DNA of 23,151 nucleotides from an uncultured Alistipes sp. (GTDB taxonomy: Bacteria; Bacteroidota; Bacteroidia; Bacteroidales; Rikenellaceae). Below, piece after piece: positions 17,166 to 23,151 of the stretch. A model generated the notes under the pieces. The model was given only the letters and a program-made list of their open reading frames with translations, did not search any database and had not been told where the DNA came from. Made by a program: the position numbers and the translations under genes. Positions within the stretch are counted from its first letter, which is position 1; each line of letters starts with the position of its first letter. Location: the NCBI GenBank assembly GCA_937880705.1, contig CALGRZ010000017.1, forward strand, positions 1 to 23,151, given 5' to 3'.

Positions 17166-18551
17166 ATGGCAACAAAACAGAGAACACTTGCTGCTGCGAT
17201 ATCATTCGAGGGTAAGGGCCTGCACACGGGCCACCAGGTCAAGATGACCGTTCTGCCCGCCGATGACAACTATGGCATCGCCTTCCGTCGCGTAGACCTT
17301 GAGGGCGCACCCGAGGTACCTGCTCTGTGTGAGTTTGTCACCGACACGTCGCGTGGCACCACCATCGAGAAGGGCGCAGCCAAGGTTAGCACCATCGAAC
17401 ATATAATGTCGGCCCTCTGGACACTGGGTGTCGACAACGCCATCATCGAGATCAACGCCCCCGAGACCCCTATCATGGATGGTTCGGCCAAGGAGTATGC
17501 CCAGCGCATCCTCGAGGTGGGCACCGTGGAGCAGAGTGCCGAGCGCAAGTACTACGAGGTGACCGAGAAGCAGGTCTACACCCTCCCCGAGAAGGGCGTG
17601 GCCATCGTCATATACCCCGACGACGAGTTCTCGGTGTCGGTACATGTGGACTACAACTCGAAGGTTGTGGGCAACCAGTACGCCGTCTACTCGCCGCAGG
17701 ACGACTATACCGAGAAGATAGCCCCCTGCCGCACCTTCGTCTTCCTGCACGAGCTCGAGCCACTGATGAAGATGAACCTTATCAAGGGTGGCGACCTGGA
17801 CAACGCCATCGTCGTGGTGGAGAACCCCGTCTCGGATGAGCAGCTCGACCGCCTGAAGCAGATCTTCCGCAAGGACGACATACGCATCACGGGCGGCTAC
17901 CTCAACAACCAGCAGCTGCGCGCCAACAACGAGCTGGCACGCCACAAGCTCCTCGACATCCTCGGTGACTTCGCCCTGCTGGGTCTGCGCATCAAGGGCC
18001 GTGTATGGGCTACGCGCCCCGGCCACTTCGCCAATACCGAGTTTATGAAGGAGCTGCACCGCACCATCCGTCGTGGTGGTGACCGCCCCGCCTTCAAGTT
18101 TAGCAGCAAGTGCGAGCCGCTGATGGACATCAACGCCATCAAGGCGCGCCTGCCCCACCGTCCTCCCTTCTTGCTTGTCGACCGTGTCTTCCATATCGAG
18201 GATAACGCCATCGGCGGCATCAAGCAGGTATCTATGAACGAGCCCTTCTTCGTGGGTCACTTCCCCGACGAGCCCGTCATGCCCGGTGTGCTCATCATCG
18301 AGGCCCTGGCGCAGTGCTGCGGCATCCTGGTGTTGAGCAAGGTCGACGACCCCGAGTGCTACTCGACCTACTTCCTCAAGGCCGACAACGTGCGCTGGAA
18401 GCGTAAGGTTGTGCCCGGTGACACGCTGCAACTCGAGTGCCACATCACCGATATGCGTCGTGGCATCTGCACTGCCGAGTGCAAGGCCTTTGTGGGTGGT
18501 CAGCTCGCCTGCGAGGCTGTGCTCACCGCGCAGATCGCCAAGAACCGATAA
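17166..18551 (+). CDS. lpxC/fabZ: Bifunctional UDP-3-O-acyl-N-acetylglucosamine deacetylase / 3-hydroxyacyl-ACP dehydratase (LpxC-FabZ fusion)
   Basis: This 461-residue cytosolic enzyme carries two activities. Residues 1 to about 310 are LpxC, the zinc deacetylase of the committed lipid A step: Glu78-His79 in STIEHIMSAL, His260-Lys261-x-x-Asp264 in ARHKLLDILGD, and His287 in ATRPGHFAN, giving the zinc ligands and general acid/base. Residues about 320-461 are FabZ, the fatty-acid elongation dehydratase: LPHRPPFLLVDR, active-site His365 in VGHFPDEPVMPG and Glu379 in VLIIEALAQ, 14 residues apart as in E. coli FabZ. The fusion is characteristic of Bacteroidetes and may balance 3-hydroxyacyl-ACP use between lipid A and phospholipid synthesis. 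lpxA follows 24 bases later. lpxD, often just upstream in relatives, is not here; the TonB-like gene diverges instead. Confidence 0.97.
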   Translation: MATKQRTLAAAISFEGKGLHTGHQVKMTVLPADDNYGIAFRRVDLEGAPEVPALCEFVTDTSRGTTIEKGAAKVSTIEHIMSALWTLGVDNAIIEINAPETPIMDGSAKEYAQRILEVGTVEQSAERKYYEVTEKQVYTLPEKGVAIVIYPDDEFSVSVHVDYNSKVVGNQYAVYSPQDDYTEKIAPCRTFVFLHELEPLMKMNLIKGGDLDNAIVVVENPVSDEQLDRLKQIFRKDDIRITGGYLNNQQLRANNELARHKLLDILGDFALLGLRIKGRVWATRPGHFANTEFMKELHRTIRRGGDRPAFKFSSKCEPLMDINAIKARLPHRPPFLLVDRVFHIEDNAIGGIKQVSMNEPFFVGHFPDEPVMPGVLIIEALAQCCGILVLSKVDDPECYSTYFLKADNVRWKRKVVPGDTLQLECHITDMRRGICTAECKAFVGGQLACEAVLTAQIAKNR

Positions 18552-18575
18552 CAAGAACACAAACACACAATACCT

Positions 18576-19361
18576 ATGATCAGTAATTTAGCATACGTTC
18601 ATCCCGACGCCAAGATCGGCAAGAATGTCACTATCGAGCCCTTCGCCTATATCGAGGGTGATGTGGTCATTGGCGATGACTGCTGGATCGGCCCTCACGC
18701 CATCATCTACAATGGTGCACGTCTGGGCAAGGGCAACAAGGTGCACCCGGGTGCATGCATCGCCTGCCTGCCCCAGGATCTTAAGTTTGCCGGCGAGCAG
18801 ACCACAGCCGTCATTGGCGACTATAACGATATCCGCGAGTGTGTCACCATCTCGCGTGGCACCGCCTCGCGTGGCACTACCGTTGTTGGTGACCACAACC
18901 TGCTCATGGCCTATGTGCACGTTGCCCACGACGATGTTGTCGGCAGCCACTGCGTCATTGCCAACCGCGTGTCGCTTGCCGGCGAGGTCGAGATTGGCGA
19001 CTGGGTTGTCATCGGTGGCCACTGCGCACTGCACCAGTGGATACATGTCGGTGACCACGCCATGATCCAGGGCGGTGCTCTGCTCACGCAGGATGTGCCC
19101 CCCTACATCATTGTCAGCAATGGCGAGTCTCGCTATGCGGGCATCAACAAGGTTGGTCTGTCGCGTCGCGGCTTTACGCCCGAGCAGATCGCCACTATCC
19201 ACGACACCTGCCGCATCCTCTTCCAGAGCGACTTGAGCTACCTCACAGGTTGCGACAAGGCCGAGCAGGATATCGCCGAGAGCCCCGAGCGCAACTACCT
19301 TATCGAGTTTGTCCGTGGCTCCAAGCGCGGTGTTATCAAGCCCTACGCCTCACGCAAGTAG
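18576..19361 (+). CDS. lpxA: Acyl-ACP--UDP-N-acetylglucosamine O-acyltransferase (LpxA)
   Basis: This 261-residue enzyme catalyses the first lipid A step, transferring a 3-hydroxyacyl chain from ACP to UDP-GlcNAc in the cytosol. Hexapeptide repeats of the left-handed beta helix run from about residue 7 to 185 (IGKNVTIEPFAYIEG, VVIGDDCWIGPHAIIYN, VGSHCVIANRVSLAG, IGDWVVIGGHCALHQ). The catalytic His is His118 in HVAHDD, equivalent to E. coli His125 with a constant offset of seven; the QDVPPY motif at 172-177 follows. The C-terminal part (about 195-261) is the helical domain, with LSRRGFTPEQIATIHD. Length is normal. It is co-transcribed with lpxC-fabZ and followed 19 bases later by a terminator. 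Confidence 0.97.
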   Translation: MISNLAYVHPDAKIGKNVTIEPFAYIEGDVVIGDDCWIGPHAIIYNGARLGKGNKVHPGACIACLPQDLKFAGEQTTAVIGDYNDIRECVTISRGTASRGTTVVGDHNLLMAYVHVAHDDVVGSHCVIANRVSLAGEVEIGDWVVIGGHCALHQWIHVGDHAMIQGGALLTQDVPPYIIVSNGESRYAGINKVGLSRRGFTPEQIATIHDTCRILFQSDLSYLTGCDKAEQDIAESPERNYLIEFVRGSKRGVIKPYASRK

Positions 19362-19380
19362 CCCTCGGGCCTTAATAGCC

Positions 19381-19416
19381 AAACGGAGTTGCACAGCAGT
19401 GCAACTCCGTTTTTTT
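19381..19416 (+). terminator. Rho-independent terminator after lpxA
   Basis: A perfect 14-base-pair stem (19381-19394 with 19399-19412) with loop AGCA runs straight into a T tract ending at 19416. It closes the lpxC-fabZ/lpxA unit. Immediately after it comes a G-rich stretch (19417-19432), then the repeat elements. Confidence 0.94.
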
Positions 19417-19430
19417 GTGGGCGTGGGGGG

Positions 19431-19589
19431 GCGCAGTCAATAGGACTTGGCGCAGTCGATAGGACTTAATAGGACTGGATAGGACTTAATAGGACTTAAT
19501 AGGATTAAGCGCGGCCGACATTTATTGGGTGGCGGTGTGCTATCCCTATTTTTTCCTATCTCTTCCTATTTATTCCTATCTCTTCCTAT
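19431..19589. repeat. Repeat element copy A: phased TAGGA arm, centre, phased TTCCTAT arm
   Basis: No gene lies here. GCGCAGTC occurs at 19431 and 19450, each followed by RATAGGACTT. TAGGA cores start at 19441, 19460, 19470, 19480, 19490 and 19500, the last five exactly ten bases apart. After a roughly 40-base centre starting AAGCGCGGCCGACATTTA, CCTAT cores start at 19545, 19555, 19565, 19575 and 19585, again every ten bases. The core of the second arm is the reverse complement of the first, so the element is a broad imperfect inverted repeat with non-matching three-base gaps. Its role is unknown. It lies between terminators of two convergent transcription units, so it probably acts as DNA rather than as part of an mRNA. 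Confidence 0.9.
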
Positions 19590-19739
19590 GCGCAGTCGAT
19601 AGGACTTAATAGGACTTGATAGGACTTAATAGGATTAAGCGCGGGCGACATTTACTCGGTAGCAACCTGCTATCCCTATTTTTTCCTATTTCTTCCTATC
19701 CCATCCTATTTATTCCTATCTCTTCCTATCTCTTCCTAC
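19590..19739. repeat. Repeat element copy B, second copy of the same element
   Basis: It starts with GCGCAGTCGATAGGACTT like copy A. TAGGA cores start at 19600, 19610, 19620 and 19630 (one fewer phased unit than A). The centre then begins AAGCGCGGGCGACATTTA, followed by CCTAT-type cores at 19675, 19685, 19695, 19705, 19715, 19725 and 19735 (two more than A; the last is CCTAC). The distance from last TAGGA to first CCTAT is 45 bases in both copies. The centre is conserved at its edges but differs between copies in the second half (GGTGGCGGTGTGC against GGTAGCAACCTGC). Copy-number differences in both arms indicate slippage or unequal recombination. Confidence 0.9.
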
Positions 19740-19744
19740 ACCAC

Positions 19745-19779
19745 AAAAAAAATCGGAGCCTCCGAAAAGGAAGCTCCGA
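19745..19779 (-). terminator. Rho-independent terminator of the fimbrillin-like gene
   Basis: On the minus strand, arms 19778-19769 and 19763-19754 form a ten-pair stem (CGGAGCTTCC with GGAGGCTCCG, one G-U wobble), extendable by the T53-A79 pair, followed by a run of eight T (19752-19745). It lies about 25 bases after the stop codon at 19804. The lack of an equally good T tract on the plus strand shows its orientation. Confidence 0.9.
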
Positions 19780-19803
19780 AATAAGAGTGTAAGGAAGATT
19801 CTA

Positions 19804-22665
19804 CTACAACTCTGATGTACCCTTGAAGTTCTGACCATTAATTACAAGATCAAGCGTAAACTCATAATTACCGCTTGCATTCATTGCAATTGTGATGGTG
19901 CCTGATGCTGAACTTGCATATGCACCGTTAATAATGATCTCACTAGCCTTGTAATTCGTTACATCCATATCCTGAATTGTAGACACCTCATATGTACCAG
20001 CAAGCGATGCTTTGTTGGGGTACACTAAGGTAGCGAATATCTTATTACCATCATCACCGGTAAAGAAGAAGTTAGTATAGCGAGTCATCATACCACCCTG
20101 ATAACCTACTGTAAATTTCCAGTCAGCTACCGCTGCGCCCTCCTCGGTTTTAACCGTAGTGGTGGCAGCAGCAGAGTTGGTATAGTTGATATCGTCGCCC
20201 TTAGCTACAACGCTTACATCATAGGTAGTGTTGGCAGCAAGGCCTGTAATCTCGCAAGTGAGTACATTGGCAGCAACCTCCTCGGTCTTATCACCTACGG
20301 TGACGATATAACCAACCTCATTCTCAACATCGCTCCATGTTACAGTAACAGCAGAGTCTGATGTTGCAGTAGCCTTAACGGTGGCAGGAGCAGCAAGCTG
20401 TGCGGGCGCAGCACCGGTAGTAACGGTGGTAGTAGCCGTCTCCGACTGCTGATAGAGGAGTGAATCACCAGTTTTAGCAAATACCTCAACGGTGTACTCT
20501 GTATCATAGGCAGGCATATCAAACTCTGCCGAGGTCACCCAGTCACCTACGGCCTTTGAGAGGTCGCCAACCTTGACACTATATCCCGAAGCGTTTGCAA
20601 CTGCCTCCCAGCTTACGGTAACCTTCTTGCCAACAGCAGTTGCGGTGATCACAGGAGTAGCGAGCTTGGGTGCTGTACCTGTGTTTACCCTCAAGGTTAC
20701 GGTACCTGATTGGAGATACTGCTTGTCATTGGCAGCAGGACGCGCAGCGAAGGTAAATTCATAATCAGCGTAGTAGACAAAACTAAATGTGGTGGTGCAC
20801 TCGGTAAGACCGATACGCTCAGTGTACTGGGGGCTGAACATCATCACATCGTAGTATGCTGCGCCCTCAATCTCGTCCCAAGTAAAGGTGATGGTCTTTG
20901 CCTCCTCGTCGATGGTGTACTCAATATTTGACACATTAGGGAGTGCTACACGGGTATCCTCACCGGTCTTTACATTGATATATGCAGCTGCAGAGTCTAC
21001 CCAAGGCAGGTTCTCCACGCTTGAGGTAGCCTTGATGTAGAAGGTGAAGGTCTGCGCGTAAGAGTTGGTATCGAAGGTGTAAGTGTTATCGGTAATATTC
21101 TCGTTAAGACCAAACCACTCGCACGATACGTTGTAACCCGTAGCGTTGTCTACCTCGTCCCATGTAAGGGTAACTACCGAGCCCTCAACCGTATACTGGA
21201 TGTTAGCAGGTGTAGCAAGGGTCTTTGTGGTCAGATAACCTCTCCACTCACCCTTGTAGATAGGCTCACCATCGAAGCCGTTTACATTGCGCTTGCAGAA
21301 GGCAGTGAAGGTATAGAGGCCACTCTCCTCAACATCTACATAGAGAATAAAGCCACCCTGGAACCACCAAGAGGGGTAATAATCACTCTGCAGGTTCTCG
21401 GGATCGTAGAACGACGAGTCAGCCGTATACCCGTTAACGCCATTATTCAAGGTGTATACATACGAGCCGGCAGCAAGGGCCTTGATATCATGGTCAAATG
21501 AGAGGCTCATATAAGTACCATCCTCGCTGTAGAACTTGTAGATGTTGCCATTAACCTCGGGAGCTGTGCAGGTATAAGTATAGTGCAGACCCTCGGTAGC
21601 TGCAGCATCCTTGGCTATAAGTGCCTGTGCATTTGCTGAAGCCTCCTTTGATGCAGCATACATCTCATCAGAAGGATTAGCCACAACCTGAATTGTGTAG
21701 CTTGCAAAGGGCTCGAGGTTCTCTAACAGATACTCGCATCCGGCAACAATCTGGGGCTCGCCATAGTTATAGTTAACAACCACGGTATAGTCCTTGGCAC
21801 CCTCAACAGCCTCCCAATAGAACTTGATGTAGCCTACGCCTGACTCAGACTTAACTTCGGGAGTTGCAAGGACAGTCTGCCAGTTCTTGATACCGAACTT
21901 TGAGATACGACCCTTCTCAAATGAGAGGTTTGTGGTCATCTCCTCACGAACATAGGTATATACATCCTCACCAGAGCGAGCCTCGATAACGAGCGAGTTA
22001 ACCTTCTCAACAGGATTGAGAACAAACATAAAAGCGTTGTTCTCAACATTATAGCCATCCAAAGCAATAGACTGCTCATAATTGTTGATGTTGATCTGAA
22101 CTTCATCAACCTTCTCAACGCCATCGATAGCCACGTTCATAAGGGCGTAGGCGCAGTCGTGCTTAAAGCGCAACGAAGCCATATCCTGACCACCATATAC
22201 AAACTCTGCAGAGGTGTAGACCTTCTCTACATCATTGGCACGAGGGGTCTGATTGCTGATATTAGGAGTAAAAACCACCTTATAATCAGAATAAGGGTCT
22301 TCAAAGTAACCACGGCCAGTGTATGCCACAATCTTCTGACCCTCGGTGAGAACGGTCTCAAACTCAATGTCGAAAGTTGCGTTTGCGCCAGCCTCGGCAA
22401 CAGTTGCAACCTGAATATCGACAAGATTATTGTTGTCGTCGTAAGCAGCGAAGATTACCTCGTCACCTGCCTCCCAAGCAACCTTGTAGATACCGTCATT
22501 ATCGTTGTCATTCATCGAGACACGGGTATCCTCCTCGAAAGATGCATCAAAGGTGATCTTTGTGCTCTTTCGGAATGCCTCAAGACCAATCATATCGGTA
22601 GTACAACCGACAAATGCCATTGCAGCTACTGCAACAAGCATCAGATTCTTAATCATCTTCTTCAT
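19804..22665 (-). CDS. Fimbrillin-like N-terminal plus fibronectin type III repeat surface lipoprotein
   Basis: The open frame reaches 22749, but I place the start at the ATG at 22665 (953 residues), which begins a clean lipoprotein signal peptide with Cys21 (MAFVGC) followed by Thr-Thr-Asp. This start leaves a 13-base gap to the small gene upstream. Residues about 33-260 resemble Bacteroidetes fimbrillin-like domains: EDTRVSMND, YKVAWEAGDEVIFAAY, ANATFDIEF, then SLRFKHDCAYALMNVAI. Fn3 modules follow at about 267-348, 483-575, 575-668, 668-756 and 757-842, each opening with an (L)ATP-type stretch and a W.x.V core such as VTVSWEAVANASGYSV. A different beta module at about 353-480 recurs in divergent form at 847-953. 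No enzyme motif is visible. Probably a surface fibre, adhesin or binding protein. Confidence 0.88.
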   Translation of the reverse strand: MKKMIKNLMLVAVAAMAFVGCTTDMIGLEAFRKSTKITFDASFEEDTRVSMNDNDNDGIYKVAWEAGDEVIFAAYDDNNNLVDIQVATVAEAGANATFDIEFETVLTEGQKIVAYTGRGYFEDPYSDYKVVFTPNISNQTPRANDVEKVYTSAEFVYGGQDMASLRFKHDCAYALMNVAIDGVEKVDEVQININNYEQSIALDGYNVENNAFMFVLNPVEKVNSLVIEARSGEDVYTYVREEMTTNLSFEKGRISKFGIKNWQTVLATPEVKSESGVGYIKFYWEAVEGAKDYTVVVNYNYGEPQIVAGCEYLLENLEPFASYTIQVVANPSDEMYAASKEASANAQALIAKDAAATEGLHYTYTCTAPEVNGNIYKFYSEDGTYMSLSFDHDIKALAAGSYVYTLNNGVNGYTADSSFYDPENLQSDYYPSWWFQGGFILYVDVEESGLYTFTAFCKRNVNGFDGEPIYKGEWRGYLTTKTLATPANIQYTVEGSVVTLTWDEVDNATGYNVSCEWFGLNENITDNTYTFDTNSYAQTFTFYIKATSSVENLPWVDSAAAYINVKTGEDTRVALPNVSNIEYTIDEEAKTITFTWDEIEGAAYYDVMMFSPQYTERIGLTECTTTFSFVYYADYEFTFAARPAANDKQYLQSGTVTLRVNTGTAPKLATPVITATAVGKKVTVSWEAVANASGYSVKVGDLSKAVGDWVTSAEFDMPAYDTEYTVEVFAKTGDSLLYQQSETATTTVTTGAAPAQLAAPATVKATATSDSAVTVTWSDVENEVGYIVTVGDKTEEVAANVLTCEITGLAANTTYDVSVVAKGDDINYTNSAAATTTVKTEEGAAVADWKFTVGYQGGMMTRYTNFFFTGDDGNKIFATLVYPNKASLAGTYEVSTIQDMDVTNYKASEIIINGAYASSASGTITIAMNASGNYEFTLDLVINGQNFKGTSEL

Positions 22666-22678
22666 AGTTACAATAGCA

Positions 22679-22819
22679 TTACTCCAAATCACCGAAGTCC
22701 TCTGAACCGACATCCTCAAATGATGAACCAGTGAAGCCCTCCTCAACAATAGTTGAGATCACCTCAAGCTCGGGGGCAGAGTAGAGCTCAACACCCCTCG
22801 AAAAATCATTCTTGATCAT
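22679..22819 (-). CDS. 46-residue acidic small protein encoded upstream of the fimbrillin-like gene
   Basis: On the minus strand an ATG at 22819 opens a 46-codon frame ending in TAA at 22679, 13 bases before the lipoprotein start. The product begins MIKNDFSRGVELYSAPELEV, continues with ISTIVEEGFTGSSFEDVG, and ends SEDFGDLE. It has no signal peptide or membrane helix. The SAPELEV-then-VEEGF layout with an acidic, Gly/Ser-containing tail resembles, from memory, short hypothetical proteins often seen next to surface lipoproteins in Bacteroidales; their function is unknown. Support for it being real: correct strand and order, tight spacing to the next gene, a start codon soon after a good promoter, and protein-like composition. 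It could be a small regulator, structural peptide or secreted precursor. Confidence 0.72.
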   Translation of the reverse strand: MIKNDFSRGVELYSAPELEVISTIVEEGFTGSSFEDVGSEDFGDLE

Positions 22820-22974
22820 AAATTTAGATAAGTTTGAAAAGTTATAAATAATTGTTATTTAGTCGTTTACACACCATGCAACTAAAGAAATATGCCGAGC
22901 AGATTATCCCACAGCACACAAATATAACGGGTACACACACCTAACTCGCCTTAATTTCTCAATCAACCAAGGCG
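22820..22974 (-). other. 5' leader of the small-protein/fimbrillin-like unit, with an inverted repeat at its start
   Basis: About 150 AT-rich bases separate the predicted transcription start (near 22970) from the small gene. A six-base perfect inverted repeat (22947-22952 CGCCTT with 22969-22974 AAGGCG, 16-base gap) sits directly against the -7 box. This could be an operator or a 5' hairpin. The only frame seen here, a 22-codon one at 22874 on the plus strand, has no further support. Confidence 0.45.
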
Positions 22975-23005
22975 CAAAGATAAACAAAATCTTTGATTTT
23001 CAAAA
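22975..23005 (-). promoter_or_regulatory. Promoter of the small-protein/fimbrillin-like unit
   Basis: On the minus strand TATCTTTG (22982-22975) is an exact match to the Bacteroidetes -7 box and identical to the one before lpxC. A TTTTG (23005-23001) lies 18 bases upstream, close to the usual spacing of the -33 TTTG. Orientation points at the small gene at 22819. Confidence 0.72.
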
Positions 23006-23151
23006 CAGGACTAGAATTTAAATAATTAATGTACATTTTTTTTTAAAAGATGTATAATAAAATCAGTATAAAAAAATAAGGAGAGTTCTGTTCAATTCAG
23101 ATATTTATTTTACCGACAGCACCTCAAAAGAGTATTACGGAGGCAGCAGAA
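23006..23151. other. AT-rich end of window with no supported gene
   Basis: This stretch contains homopolymer runs and no reading frame with a start codon longer than about ten residues before the edge. A frame open on the plus strand near 23087-23151 has no ATG and could be chance or the beginning of a gene beyond the window with an unusual start. Confidence 0.5.

Noticed and set aside
17202..18566. A 454-codon open frame on the minus strand covering nearly all of lpxC-fabZ
   Set aside because: It has low-complexity, Leu/Val/His/Asp-rich composition and no domain. It is a shadow caused by the strongly biased codon use of the real gene, whose catalytic motifs are complete.
19431..19739. CRISPR array
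   Set aside because: The units are 10 bases long with no 25-35 base repeats or unique spacers, the two arms have opposite orientation, and no cas gene is present.
19431..19739. Plasmid-type iteron origin
   Set aside because: Phased short repeats recall iterons, but there is no replication initiator gene, and the flanking genes are core chromosomal (lpxA). The inverse second arm is also untypical.
22666..22749. N-terminal extension of the fimbrillin-like lipoprotein
   Set aside because: The added 28 residues would bury the lipoprotein signal peptide inside the chain and overlap the small gene in another frame. The ATG at 22665 gives a standard signal peptide.
22874..22942. 22-codon plus-strand frame in the leader region
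   Set aside because: It is too short, has no good upstream signals, and is antisense to the predicted leader of the small-protein unit.

Overview
This window looks like a Bacteroidales chromosome. The markers are a SusC/SusD pair, many Bacteroidetes-type lipoproteins, BACON and DUF4458/DUF4984-like modules, a fused LpxC-FabZ gene, and Bacteroidetes promoters (-7 box TAnnTTTG). The GC-rich coding of the left part would suit an Alistipes-like (Rikenellaceae) genome, but the genus is only a guess.

Region 1 (1-14650, + strand) is one long operon of at least ten genes with gaps of 3-37 bases, entering from the left and closing at a strong hairpin terminator. In order: the 3' end of a SusC-type TonB-dependent transporter, a SusD-type lipoprotein, a DUF4984-like lipoprotein, a BACON-like lipoprotein, a DUF4458-like/leucine-rich-repeat lipoprotein, a BACON/leucine-rich-repeat lipoprotein, an S8 (subtilisin) protease lipoprotein, a periplasmic DUF1573-like protein, a small lipocalin-like lipoprotein, and a large Fn3-like repeat lipoprotein. 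I read it as a surface system that binds a proteinaceous or glycoprotein substrate, cuts it, and imports fragments through SusCD. The substrate is unknown. No glycoside hydrolase is visible.

Region 2 (14671-17067, - strand) holds a CPA1-type cation/proton antiporter with an RCK_C-like tail and, upstream of it, a TonB-family protein. Divergent from the latter is region 3 (17166-19416, + strand): the lpxC-fabZ fusion and lpxA, the start of lipid A synthesis plus a fatty-acid dehydratase, ending in a terminator. The TonB-like gene and lpxC share a 98-base intergenic region with one promoter -7 box on each strand.

Region 4 (19431-19739) carries no gene. Between two convergent terminators lie two copies of an unusual element. 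Each copy has an array of TAGGA-core repeats on a 10-base period, a roughly 40-base centre, then an array of TTCCTAT-core repeats also on a 10-base period. The two arms are inverse complements at their core, and part of the centre differs between copies.

Region 5 (19745-23005, - strand) is a two-gene unit: a 46-residue acidic small protein and a 953-residue fimbrillin-like/Fn3 lipoprotein, with a well-formed promoter upstream and its own terminator. Its base composition is lower in GC than region 1. The last ~150 bases hold no gene I can support.
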